A stretch of DNA of 64,000 bases from an uncultured Opitutaceae bacterium (GTDB taxonomy: Bacteria; Verrucomicrobiota; Verrucomicrobiia; Opitutales; Opitutaceae): NCBI GenBank assembly GCA_951813085.1, contig OX638348.1, forward strand, positions 877,627-941,626, given 5' to 3'. Of this stretch, positions 30,351 to 39,651 are shown piece after piece. Position numbers and translations under genes: made by a program. Under the pieces are notes generated by a model, which searched no databases, was not told where the DNA came from, and saw nothing but the letters and a program-made list of their open reading frames with translations. Position 1 is the first letter of the stretch. The number at the start of each line of letters is the position of its first letter.

Positions 30351-32236
30351 ATGAAGACAAGACATTAGGTCCTTTTTTGGATGCGGTTAAGGGCTTGAAT
30401 ATCGAATACGATATGGCTCCGATCGATCAGGAGTATTCAACTTTCACTGGCGTGGGAGCGGAACCCCTAGACTTCAAGAGCTACGCAAAAGACATTCCAT
30501 GCCAAGCCGCATGTCCCGCCAAGACGCGCGTACCGCATTATATCCAAGCCCTCGCTGAGGGCGACCCCGACAAGGCGTATCTAATTAACCAGGAGGATAA
30601 TGTGTTCTCCGGCGTACTCGGTCGCGTTTGCTCGCGACCTTGTGAAGATGGATGCCGTCATAATTGGACGGATATCAATGGGCCCGTGCACATTTGCCAC
30701 CTAAAACGAGGCGCATCCGACTACAAGACGAGCGCCGCAAAACCGCTGCCCGCCTGGTTTAACGATACTGGGAAACGCGTTGCCGTGATCGGTGGCGGAC
30801 CCTCCGGGCTAACTGCGGCGCGGGAATTGAGACGCTATGGTCATAGCGTCACGATCTTTGAGCGAGACAGCGTTCTCGGGGGAATGATGGTGCAAGGGAT
30901 TCCCATTTTCCGCCTCCCTCGAGAAACAGTTGCGGAAGAAGTCAAGGCCATCATCGATAGCGATATCGATGTAAAATTGAACACATCGGTGGACGCGGAA
31001 ATGATGCAATCCTTGATCGATGAATACGATTCCGTCCTCGTTTCTGTGGGAACGGTGCACGCCTCCAACCTGAAGCTTCCGGGGCTCCCGGACGATGGCC
31101 ATGCCGTATCGGGCTTGAAGTTCATGCATGATTACAACATGGGGGATATTGAGGATGGTTCGATGAAGGGCCAAAATGTGATCATCGTCGGTGGGGGATT
31201 CACTGCGGTCGACTGCGCTCGCTCCTGCGCTCGCGCGGCGCTTCGCTTGGTTGGCGAAGAGGGCAAAGTGACCATGATGTATCGTCGCACCGCTGGCCAG
31301 ATGGCTGCTAAGTACGACGAAATCGAGGAAATGGGAGTGGAGAATATCCAAATCGAAACCTTGATGAACCCGCATTCCGCTCGCGTCGAGAATGGCAAGC
31401 TCGTCGGGGTGACATTCCAAAGAAATTCTCTAGAGGACGCGCTTAGCGAAGGAGGGAAGCCGCGCGTTCATGCGATCGAAGGGACAGAAGAGGAGTTTCC
31501 TTGTGATTTACTTATCGTAGCAATTGGGCAAACGCGGACATTGAGCATACTGCCCGAGGGCGTTCATCAAAATGACGATGGTCATACAACGACGCATGAA
31601 AAAGTATTCATGTCGGGAGATTTTAACTACGGAAGTCTCGATGTAATCACTGCTGTGCAAGATGGCAAGGACGCCGCTGAGAAGATCGACACCTCTTTGA
31701 TGGGACGAAAGCGACGCCAAAAGCATATTGGCATAGAGATGACTCAGGTTAATGGCGAGACCGGGCGTGTTCGCGATCACGACTTGCAGTTGCCTCCACC
31801 GATGCCGACGCTTCCTCTGAATCAACGTGACGGCATTGCGGAGGTCGAACTCGGCCACGAGCTCGATGCGTTGCAGGTGCATGCGACTCGTTGCTATTGG
31901 TGCCAGAACAAGTTCGAGATCGATCACGACAAGTGCATTCACTGCAACTGGTGCATCGAGGTGACGCCGCGCGATTGCATAAACAAGGTATCTCGGCTTT
32001 TTTACGACGAGGATGATTTTGTGGAAACCAGCCTGGAAACGGACCTGAATCACGAAGCCACCTACATTTGGATCGACAGCAAGGAATGTATCCGTTGCGG
32101 CAAGTGTCTGCGAATTTGCCCTACCAGCGCGATTACGATGCGCAAAACGGAGCTTTGCGGTTGCTCGACGGAGGAATTCGAGGAGAAGCAATCCTCGAAT
32201 CAAGACTACGGCACGGTTGCGCACTCCAAGTACTAG
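30347..32236 (+). CDS. FAD-dependent Fe-S oxidoreductase (GltD-like), probable electron donor to sulfite reductase
   Basis: A 629-residue protein whose ATG overlaps the reductase stop by 4 bp, implying coupled translation. The N-terminal Fe-S region resembles the glutamate synthase small subunit (CQAACPAKTRVPHYI and GRVCSRPCEDGCRHNW). An FAD fold (VAVIGGGPSGLTAARELRRYG) and an NAD(P)H fold (VIIVGGGFTAVDCARSCAR) follow. The C-terminus adds two ferredoxin-type cluster motifs (CIHCNWCIEVTPRDC and CIRCGKCLRICP). This is a self-contained NAD(P)H-to-Fe-S relay. Its partnership with the reductase is inferred from the overlap. Confidence 0.85.
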   Translation: MNEDKTLGPFLDAVKGLNIEYDMAPIDQEYSTFTGVGAEPLDFKSYAKDIPCQAACPAKTRVPHYIQALAEGDPDKAYLINQEDNVFSGVLGRVCSRPCEDGCRHNWTDINGPVHICHLKRGASDYKTSAAKPLPAWFNDTGKRVAVIGGGPSGLTAARELRRYGHSVTIFERDSVLGGMMVQGIPIFRLPRETVAEEVKAIIDSDIDVKLNTSVDAEMMQSLIDEYDSVLVSVGTVHASNLKLPGLPDDGHAVSGLKFMHDYNMGDIEDGSMKGQNVIIVGGGFTAVDCARSCARAALRLVGEEGKVTMMYRRTAGQMAAKYDEIEEMGVENIQIETLMNPHSARVENGKLVGVTFQRNSLEDALSEGGKPRVHAIEGTEEEFPCDLLIVAIGQTRTLSILPEGVHQNDDGHTTTHEKVFMSGDFNYGSLDVITAVQDGKDAAEKIDTSLMGRKRRQKHIGIEMTQVNGETGRVRDHDLQLPPPMPTLPLNQRDGIAEVELGHELDALQVHATRCYWCQNKFEIDHDKCIHCNWCIEVTPRDCINKVSRLFYDEDDFVETSLETDLNHEATYIWIDSKECIRCGKCLRICPTSAITMRKTELCGCSTEEFEEKQSSNQDYGTVAHSKY

Positions 32237-32321
32237 GAATCGGCCCCTTGTCGATACGATGAGACATTGGCCTCGAATTATCGTTGATTAGCGAATCGAG
32301 CCTCTCAAGTGTCGAGCGCGT

Positions 32322-33050
32322 ATGACTCCTGCAGATATCGCATCGGAAACCTTGAAAAGCCACATCGGTTCAAATCCCTATCCGGGACGTGGACTGGTGT
32401 TGGGAAGATCGAGGGATGGCTCCCGTTGGCAGCAGGTTTACTTCATAATGGGGCGGAGCCCCAACAGTCGCAATCGGCAATTCGCCGCCGACGGAGGGGC
32501 ACTTGTGACGAAGGCGTACGATGAATCGAAAGTAGAGGATCCGTCCTTGATCATCTACGAAGCGATGCTCGAAATCGATAGGTCGTTCCTTGTTAGCAAC
32601 GGGGATCAAACGCGCACGCTTAGGGACGGCCTGGCGAAGGGTCGATCGATGAGAGCTGCATTGAGTGAACGGGAACGTGAGCCTGATGCGCCGAATTATA
32701 CACCGCGTATAACGGGTCTGCTCGATCTATCCATTGGCTCTCCGAAGATTGGGTTGAGCATACTCAAAGCAAACAAGATCGATCCGGCTCAAACGGATCG
32801 TCACTACTATTATCCGGCTGCGCCAACGAGCGGGATCGGCTATGGCCTTACCACTTACATGGGCGACGGGAATCCACTTCCCACCTTCGTTGGCGATCCA
32901 TTGCTGCTGCCCTTGGAAGCATCCTCAGAGGATACGTTAGATCGTTATTGGGACTGCTTGGACGAAGACAACCGCATTTCGCTGGCGGTGAAGGAAATCG
33001 CGTTAGACGGCAGTTCGTCCCGCATCCTAATTCGAAACAAGTACGTCTAG
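32322..33050 (+). CDS. PurO-like IMP cyclohydrolase
   Basis: A 242-residue protein with features of the IMP cyclohydrolase-like family first described in archaea: NPYPGRGLVLGRSRDG, VYFIMGRSPNSRNRQF, ALVTKAYDESKVEDPSLIIY, NGDQTRT, and NYTPRITGLLD. It would close the second purine ring (FAICAR to IMP). This reaction is more often done in bacteria by PurH, so whether a PurH with cyclohydrolase activity also exists in this genome matters. Its last 4 bp overlap the 3' end of the convergent pfkB remnant. purF and purM are 30 kb away in this window. Confidence 0.8.
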   Translation: MTPADIASETLKSHIGSNPYPGRGLVLGRSRDGSRWQQVYFIMGRSPNSRNRQFAADGGALVTKAYDESKVEDPSLIIYEAMLEIDRSFLVSNGDQTRTLRDGLAKGRSMRAALSEREREPDAPNYTPRITGLLDLSIGSPKIGLSILKANKIDPAQTDRHYYYPAAPTSGIGYGLTTYMGDGNPLPTFVGDPLLLPLEASSEDTLDRYWDCLDEDNRISLAVKEIALDGSSSRILIRNKYV

Positions 33051-33364
33051 CGGCTAGATTTCGGATCGAGCTCGAAGTCTGCGATCCCGTGGGACTCGGC
33101 ATTGCGCGTCGCGTATTCGGACGCCTGCGCTAGGGATGCTTCCCAATCGGGATTCGAGTGATTGTAGAGTCCATCGAGAAGGGTCGCGAAGAAAACGTCG
33201 CCGCACCCGATTGGCGATACGCATTGGGCTGTTCGTGGCTGGAATGCCCTGATCTCGTGGTCTGGCCGCTTCGTTTGAATTGGATTCTGGCCATCTGTAA
33301 TGACCCATCGGGGACAGGGGAAACGACTGTCGATGGTCGCAAGCACGCTGGTTGTTTCCTCTGA
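33047..33364 (-). pseudogene. C-terminal fragment of a PfkB-family sugar kinase
   Basis: About 105 codons match the C-terminal third of a PfkB/ribokinase-fold kinase: PRWVITDGQNPIQTKRPD, then VSPIGCGDVFFATLLDGL, the anion-hole/catalytic-Asp motif (GAGD in most members, here GCGD). The frame stays open upstream into unrelated tail-spike-like sequence, so no independent start exists here. The remaining part of the kinase is at 34,669-35,253. Confidence 0.85.
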
Positions 33365-34668
33365 CTTGAAAGCGTTTATGTTCGTGGGGTCGTTAACCAC
33401 CGACAAGTCATTGTTGGAGAAATAGGAATGCGTTGAAATCGACTTCGACCTTTGATTGGTCGTTATTACGACATTGGCTGAAAACCTGTCGTAATGTATC
33501 TGGGCATTGGATACTCCACCGCCAGCATATTGAAGCTCGATTTCATTTAGCCCATCGTACGCGTCTCTCAAAATGACGGGGCCAACAACCGAGTTCTTCA
33601 TCACTTGAGACTTGATGGACCTCCCTTTGCAATTCTCGAAGTAAGCCCCCGGCGAGCTCGTGAAGAAAGCGATCTTGTCAAGAGGCGCGTATACCCTGAT
33701 CCCGTCTGCGTTCGCCGTAATTGCATTGTCATTGCGGACATTCCTGATTCGGCTCGACGAGCCAAGCGTAGTGTGCCTGACCCAATCGTCCTCCGATTCG
33801 GTCCAGGTGGTCCAGAACCCGACCGTAGAGGCTCCTGATGTAGACGAGCTGTCCACGCCATCTATCTCGCCGTTGAAATATACGTTGCTGAACCCGCCAT
33901 GCACCCTGATAGCCCCTGCGCTAAACGTGTCTGGGGCATTGTTCTTCGCATTGACTACCCGCAAGCCTTCCCTTAGGACGACGCTGCCAAGCGTTGACGC
34001 GGTGGCGTCGAGATTGTGCATCTCGAAAGGCCGCGCGACGATGCCGTTGGCGTTGATGGTTATGCCGTCGACATCGATAGCGTGCCGGCAATCCGTGAGC
34101 AAGAGCATATTCAGCCGATTCGAGCCCGTCGCCTTTATCTCCCCATCCCCTTTTATGTAAAGGTTGCCTGTCAACGCGTTGAAAATGCTGCCGCAGAGAT
34201 ACGTTCCTTCCGCCAGGGTTCCGGTGACTTCATTGGACGAGATATACGTCAGCCAATTGTCCAGGGCCGCCGTGTCGTCCTCCGCGTCGTCGCCCACCGC
34301 CCCGAATTGGCGGACGTTTATGTTTTCGCTGTACCAGAGAGCTTTCGCCTGAAGCTGGCTCCCTGCAAGGTCGATGTAGCTTCCGCCGTCATGCGTCCCG
34401 GTGCCCGCAGCTACGATCTCATAGCGATTCCCTCCCCGCGTCCCATCGGCGTACTCCTTCGTCTCGACGCTGTCCCCAATGGCTAGGCTCGCATCGGTCG
34501 CCATATCGGACACGGTGTCGAAGTACTTCACCAGGATCGTCAGGTCCGCATTGATCGCGTCTATTTTCGCCTCGATGCCGAAAAGGGCGCCATTGTCCGA
34601 AAGGGACGTATAGACATTCCTCTCCTGCCTCGTATATACGCCGATGCTGTAGGCTGAAGCAATCTTGT
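33365..34668 (-). other. Tail-spike/pectate-lyase-3-like segment lodged inside the pfkB gene
   Basis: About 430 codons with the marks of a phage or secreted beta-helix protein. A helical neck (LSDNGALFGIEAKIDAINAD) is followed by a small beta domain (GGNRYEIVAAGTGTHDGGSY), then the head motif INVRQFGAVGDDAEDDTAAL, and Asn/Asp/Gly-rich beta repeats (GITINANGIVARPFEM, GAIRVHGGFSNVYFNGEI). No start codon, export signal, integrase, transposase or capsid gene accompanies it. Both ends fuse directly to kinase sequence, the 3' side in frame. The exact borders are estimates, good to about 20 bp. Confidence 0.72.
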
Positions 34669-35253
34669 TCCGCTGAGGCTGGCAAGCTCATCACGGTTGA
34701 TCTTGATGACATCGGGAGCTTGCTTGGCTAGCCATTCAAGGCCGGGACCATAGGTATCCAGGGCGAGCGTTACCCGGTCGTCGCGGCGTTGGACCCATTC
34801 CCGCAAGGGATTCCATTGGGAACCGCTCCAATCTGGAATGACTCCGCAAATTGCCAGAACAAAGGCATCGTGGATTGAATCAAGATAATCGATACACGAC
34901 TGCACTGCAACTGCGCTGACGACGCAATCGAGGCCAAGAATGGATATTTCATCATCCTTTGGGCTTCGAATGACTGATCCCGATCAGGTAATGCAGCCTT
35001 TTGTAAATCCTTTGTAGGGAATGTTATCTTGTTCGAGTTGAAGTTGACAATATTCCCCGAAAACACCTCCTGGAAAGCAAACTGCAGTCGTTTCAGCTTC
35101 GAGGCGTCGTAGCATTTTAGATGCATTTATTCCTTTTCCTCCGACCTGGAAGCGTTCCTTGCTAGCGCGGCTGGTTTTGCCAGCTCCCCATTCGTCGACG
35201 TAGTAGGTCGTTTCAGCGACTAGATTTGCAGTAAATGTATATATGGGAATCAT
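34669..35253 (-). pseudogene. N-terminal fragment of a PfkB-family sugar kinase, with an in-frame TGA
   Basis: The first 89 codons encode the PfkB N-terminus (YTFTANLVAETTYYVDEWGA and the substrate glycine motif FQVGGKGINASKML). A TGA at 34984-34986 interrupts the same frame, which then continues as SGSVIRSPKDDEISILGL to VIKINRDELASLSG before meeting the tail-spike-like insert. CGA-to-TGA is a simple explanation of the stop. Related enzymes phosphorylate fructose-1-phosphate, tagatose-6-phosphate or other sugars. With a stop and an insertion the kinase cannot be made. Confidence 0.85.
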
Positions 35254-35321
35254 GTTAGTGGATTGAAACGGACCGTAGGCGATAGCGATTTGTAATTGTC
35301 GAATGTGGCATAGTTGCGAAG

Positions 35322-35852
35322 ATGGAAGGGATGAGGCGGCTTGTCGAAACGGATTTTTTGTCGCAAGATACAGTGGGTTTGGCGAGGAGCCTAGTCGGAA
35401 GCTACCTGGTCTCAGGAACGGAAAGCGAATCGGTCGCCTATCAGATCACGGAAGTCGAAGCCTATGATGGGCCCAGCGATTTGGCCTGCCATGCAAGCAA
35501 GGGTCGCGCTCGACGAACGGAGACGCTTTTTGGTCCGCCCGCTCACTGGTACGTCTACCTTTGCTACGGCATCCATGAGATGCTCAATGTCGTAACAGGC
35601 CCCGTCGACTATCCAGCCGCAATATTGATTAGGGGATTGGATGTCGTGTCGGGTCCGGGGAGACTTGCCAAGCGCCTGGGGATCGATCGTCAGTTGAATG
35701 GTTTGCCCGCATCGCCCGTGTCTGGACTCTGGCTCGAGGAGCGCCCGGATGACGCGCAAGCTATCAAGGTTGAATCCACCCCGAGGATAGGGGTGGACTA
35801 TGCGGGAGAGCATTGGGCTAGCCGTCCTTATCGGTTCTTAGCGAAGCGCTAG
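35322..35852 (+). CDS. 3-methyladenine DNA glycosylase (AAG/MPG family)
   Basis: Base-excision enzyme for alkylated purines. The 176-residue protein shows LARSLVGSYLV, the catalytic Glu in ITEVEAYDGPSDLACHAS, RTETLFGPPAHWYVYLCYGIHEMLN and the loop ILIRGLDVVSGPGRLAKRLGI, all characteristic of the family. The start is the ATG at 35322; a second ATG three codons later is equally usable. Its last 35 bp overlap the 3' end of the convergent DUF3108 gene. Confidence 0.92.
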   Translation: MEGMRRLVETDFLSQDTVGLARSLVGSYLVSGTESESVAYQITEVEAYDGPSDLACHASKGRARRTETLFGPPAHWYVYLCYGIHEMLNVVTGPVDYPAAILIRGLDVVSGPGRLAKRLGIDRQLNGLPASPVSGLWLEERPDDAQAIKVESTPRIGVDYAGEHWASRPYRFLAKR

Positions 35853-36765
35853 TCTGGCTCGCCGCGATCGACTCTTTATTGAGAGTGTACGCTTCCAGTT
35901 TCATCGAAGCTGTCCCGATGGATGTGTTTACGTCGAGCCTAAGAGGGATGCGTTTCTCGTCATTTGATATCCAAATGGCCATTTTCCCTCCTTCGCGAAA
36001 AATCCGGCTTTGAGGGTAGGCGGACACGGGCTCTACGCGAAAGGCTTCCATCTTCCCGAATTGAGTTGAGATCGTTTCGACTCCTTTCGACTCCATTTCG
36101 ATGAGATAGAATTTCCCGCTAGAGCTGATGAACAACGGGTAACGCGACTCCGATGCGAGGTCCCATCCCCGAATCTGCAAAATTGCCGAGGCGTAGTCCA
36201 TGGGAGCAGGATAGGGGAAACTGCGTTCTTGATTTCGTTCAGGTCGAAGGCTGTCTACGTGGCTCATCAAGCCGGAATCGAAATCGAAACGAGTCAGGGC
36301 GTCCTTCTCGTTTGAGCGACTCGTGTCGGTTACCCGATTCTCTATGATCCGTCCATCGCGACTCTGAAAGAGCGTTCTACCTTCCAGCATCAGCGGAAAG
36401 AGGGCTCTTATGAATCCTGTAGTTTTCGCTAGCGTCCTTACGAGGAGGAGGTCCGGGCGTTCCTCATTCGCAACTTCCGTGGAAATCGTAATCTGTCCCA
36501 CCTTCCTAAAGATGCCCCATTGCCCGCGAAACTGGAACATTTCCCCTGGATTGATTCCGTTTCGGATTTCGCTGGGATCTGGGAATTGGCGTTCAGGCCA
36601 ATCGAGCGCCTGTGGCTGGGCGGCTTCGGTGTCCTCCTGGATTTCGTTCGGATTGATGCCTGCGACTTGAGCGATCGCAACGAGCGAAACGGTCAATCCT
36701 GCGAGTCGTCGCCTAGCATTCGCGGATAGGATATCGACCGAATATCTAAAAATATGCACGGACAT
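35818..36765 (-). CDS. DUF3108 domain exported protein
   Basis: A 315-residue protein with an N-terminal hydrophobic stretch (LAGLTVSLVAIAQVAG) serving as signal or anchor. The beta-rich DUF3108 domain follows: GEMFQFRGQWGIFRKVGQIT, FQSRDGRIIENRVTD, and APMDYASAILQIRGWDL. The C-terminal IWISNDEKRIPLRLDV is typical of the family. Its fold is LolA/LppX-like and its function is undefined. The gene precedes the broken ligase gene on the same strand; it looks intact. Confidence 0.85.
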   Translation of the reverse strand: MSVHIFRYSVDILSANARRRLAGLTVSLVAIAQVAGINPNEIQEDTEAAQPQALDWPERQFPDPSEIRNGINPGEMFQFRGQWGIFRKVGQITISTEVANEERPDLLLVRTLAKTTGFIRALFPLMLEGRTLFQSRDGRIIENRVTDTSRSNEKDALTRFDFDSGLMSHVDSLRPERNQERSFPYPAPMDYASAILQIRGWDLASESRYPLFISSSGKFYLIEMESKGVETISTQFGKMEAFRVEPVSAYPQSRIFREGGKMAIWISNDEKRIPLRLDVNTSIGTASMKLEAYTLNKESIAASQTSASLRTDKDG

Positions 36766-36843
36766 CGTTCTCTAATGATCGACCAAGTTTGCGACTTGTG
36801 GAGACATCGGGCAATACCGGAAGTTGGGTTTTTCTAGATTATT

Positions 36844-38122
36844 TCAGAGCCAGGGGGCGAACTCTTGCGACAGGGGGTCATAGGGACTGGTTGCATCTTT
36901 TATGATAAGTCCCTGATGCCCTTTGTCTTGCGCATCCTTAAGCATGACTGGGAGTGATTCGATAGAGTCGGAACGCTGTATGGGAGCGATGCGCAATTTC
37001 AGATTTACGGAAAATCGATCCAGTTCGCGTTTACGGTGGGAAAGGGGGATGATTCATCAGCGTTTCTCCATTGAGCCAGATCAAGTCGTGCAGCCAAAGC
37101 AATGTGTCCACGTCCTCGCCGAGAAAAAGGTCCTGCGCGGGGCGGGTCAGGCGTGCGTTGAGTTCGCTAAAAGGGAGCGGAGACTCTTTCCCCTAGGCGA
37201 CGAGCGTGCCGTCGGCGATATATAGTCTTGAGGAATCAGGATGGCGGATTCCGTAATCTCTGGAAATCGATGGGTGATACGATTGCCGATTGAGTCATGC
37301 AACTCTACGCGATCCTCCACCTTGTGGATCTGGCACCTGAGTCCGTCGTACCAATGCTCCGTCCACAGTGGAGGCTCTAGCTCTGAAAAGGTTTCTAGAT
37401 CGAACGTTCGCTCAATCGCCTCTTCTAGTTGGAGGGGAAAGAACAGTTCAATTGGGACGTAGTCGAGAAGCCTATCCATGGCTGCGTTCGCTACGCGATC
37501 GATATCGGAGCATCGCAGATTGGCCTGTTGCACATCCTTCAAGGGAGCCTCGAAGCGAATGGAGAGGGCCTTTTCGATTGTGGGCTCGTCAATTCCTAGA
37601 TCTGACCTGCCGGTTGCAAGCGTGTGCAGAGGTTTCGCTTCTGATGGAGCGAGTCTTCGGTACTCGTTAGAGAGGAGCGAATGCCGAAATACGGGATTGG
37701 CTGCCTTCTCTACGCTATCCAGCAACGCTCTCAGGTCGGACAACGTTCGATCGCTGGGTTCACTCCCGCTTAGGAGCGAGAGAAGCGCGCCAGTCGTGTC
37801 GGGTTCCTTTTGTCGGGCGCGTTGGTAATCCTGATCGCTCTTGTTCGCTGCATGCAATAGGCTTGCCGGTTTAGCTTCGAGTCGATGTTCAGACGCTTTG
37901 GAGAGGAGCGAGGGAAAGCTCTGCCACTCAGGAAAAGGGCTGCCAGGGCTACGTCAGTCGCTTCGAGGGACGCGAAGTATTCGCTGACCATCTCGACCCG
38001 TCTTGCTTGGCTGTCGGTTTTCTCCGCAGCCGCCCAAATCGAAGATAGCCGGGATATTGAATTGGAAGCGCGCGGCTTGCTGCTTGTTGCCGAGGTTTCT
38101 TCTTTAGCTGCGCTTGGCTGAT
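36844..38122 (-). pseudogene. ATP-dependent DNA ligase, multiply frameshifted
   Basis: Ligase sequence is spread over at least four reading-frame blocks. N-terminal helices (VEMVSEYFASLEATDVALAA then LFLSGR) lie in the 37770-38168 frame. The middle and nucleotidyltransferase start (37147-37857) include EHWYDGLRCQIHK. PFSELNARLTRPAQDLFLGE to WLNGETLMNHP follows near 37,170-37,030, and HRKRELDRFS to QGLIIKDATSPYDP occupies the last frame, ending at 36844. The adenylation motif normally ExKxDGxR reads EHWYDGLR, so the nucleotide-binding lysine is also gone. Such ligases normally pair with the adjacent MBL-fold exonuclease in repair. Confidence 0.82.
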
Positions 38123-38190
38123 GGCGCTGTCCAAGCTCGAGTCCTAGTTGATTGGCGGCGCTGTCCAAGCTCGAGTCCTAGTTGATTGGC
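38123..38190 (-). repeat. Exact 34-bp tandem duplication at the exonuclease-ligase junction
   Basis: The 34-bp unit beginning GGCGCTGTCCAAGCTCGAGT occurs twice back to back (38123-38156 and 38157-38190), followed by GGCG of a partial third copy. Thirty-four is not a multiple of three, so the duplication shifts frame. Deleting one copy puts the exonuclease and ligase N-terminal frames in register. Confidence 0.95.
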
Positions 38191-39144
38191 GGCGCCGAGC
38201 TCGAACGCAGGAATACCCCGTTCAGTTAAGGCCTCGGCGAACTCCTTAGCGTAGCCATGGGTCGTGCATACGATTTTTGGATCCACTTGAAACACGAAAT
38301 CCAGAAGTTCTAGGAAATCGGCATGGTCGGAGAGTGGAAAGGCCCGATCGCATTGATTTCGATGGGTCATGGCAGGATCCAAGGCCCAGCCGGATATCAT
38401 TGCGACGCGTCGATTCGGAATTTTCGCCAGCCAACTGGAATCCTTGCCCAAAGGAGGGGAAATGACGACGCTTCCTTTCAGTTTTTCGTGTTGGAATTCG
38501 AAAAAGTCTGGGAACGTGAGCCCGATCTCCTGGCAAGTTTTAGTCATCTTGAAGACCTAGGGATGAAGTAGTATCGTAAAATCGTGGCCTTCGAGCGATT
38601 TCAGCAATTCCTGGCTCTTTCCGAGACTGTATCCAAAAAGCACTGGAGTCAGGTCATCTCCGATCGTGTCTTTGCAAAATTGAACGATATCCTTCGAGAC
38701 CTCATTGACGGGAGGAAATGTGTACTTTGGTATTCCGTAGGTGGTCTCGATGATCAAGGTGTCCGCTTTAGGAATGACGCAATTCTCAGCAGCGAGATTT
38801 GGACTGAGCTTGAAATCGCCTGTATCGAGCAGCGAGGAACCGTTGTTCTCTAGCCAAATCATGGATGAGCCGACGATATGTCCGGCGGGGTAGAGCGTTC
38901 CCCTTACTCCAGGAGCTAACTCGAATGGCTCCTGAAATTCCGGGGTCCTCCAACTGCGTTTCCCCGGAAGGCGGGATTGGATCAGGCGGGCAGTCCGCGG
39001 CGAGCAAAGGACCCATGCATGATCACCCATATGATCAAAATGGGCGTGGGAGATGAATACGTTGGATGCTGGTTTTCGAGCGTCTAGATGCCAGTCGATT
39101 TGAGGCAGATAGATTCCATTGTGCTTTTCTACCGTCCAACCCAT
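38123..39144 (-). pseudogene. Ligase-associated MBL-fold DNA exonuclease, broken by amber codon and duplication
   Basis: Metallo-beta-lactamase fold nuclease of the kind found beside bacterial ATP-dependent ligases. The metal motif FISHAHFDHMGDHAW and the later PAGHIVGSSMIWLE and LLDTGDFKLSPN are intact, as is the beta-CASP-like FPLSDHADFLELLDFV. An in-frame TAG at 38557-38559 (LLHP-stop-VFKMTKT) divides the ORF, and the 34-bp duplication ends its frame after NQLGLELGQ. Without both lesions it would read straight on into the ligase, suggesting an ancestral exonuclease-ligase fusion or a translationally overlapping pair. Confidence 0.83.
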
Positions 39145-39150
39145 CTCGAG

Positions 39151-39570
39151 CTAGACACCTCTCCTGTCCAAGCTGAATCGTCCCGGTCCGATGAACACCA
39201 GTGAAAGGGTCGCCAAGTTCACTTGGGCATAAACGAGCATCATTGTATCGATGCCATCGCTATTTACAATAAGTCCTGCTAGTGCGAATCCAACAATGAT
39301 CGTGAGCAAAGCGGCGATCCCACGTGTTAAAATTCCCAATACCAGAAAGAGTCCTCCGACCGCTTGTATGACTGCAGATGCTAGACCGAAAATTATATGA
39401 AAGGAATTGATTCCAGCGAGCGACACCGCGCTCCCGATGCGTTCGTAGGATTCCACTCCTCCTACTAAGAGAGGAAATCCGTTGTAAGCGATCAGGGAGC
39501 CGATTCCTAGCCTAAGGAAGAAGACCCCTAAAAAATCGAATTTGCTCAAACTGGAAAGCGATACCTTCAT
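39151..39570 (-). CDS. DoxX family membrane protein
   Basis: A 139-residue inner-membrane protein with four hydrophobic helices (LGIGSLIAYNGFPLLVGG, IIFGLASAVIQAVGGLFLVLG, IAALLTIIVGFALAGLIV and LVYAQVNLATLSLVFIGPG), ending in RFSLDRR. The GPGRFSLD ending is common in the DoxX family. Family members are often linked to redox or sulfur metabolism, but no partner is adjacent. It begins 81 bp from dtd. Confidence 0.82.
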   Translation of the reverse strand: MKVSLSSLSKFDFLGVFFLRLGIGSLIAYNGFPLLVGGVESYERIGSAVSLAGINSFHIIFGLASAVIQAVGGLFLVLGILTRGIAALLTIIVGFALAGLIVNSDGIDTMMLVYAQVNLATLSLVFIGPGRFSLDRRGV

Positions 39571-39651
39571 GAAACGTGACTATTGGAAATGAAGCTGAAG
39601 CAAAACCGATGAATAGCGATACGGCAAAGGATTTTCAGCGCTTGGATCGAG

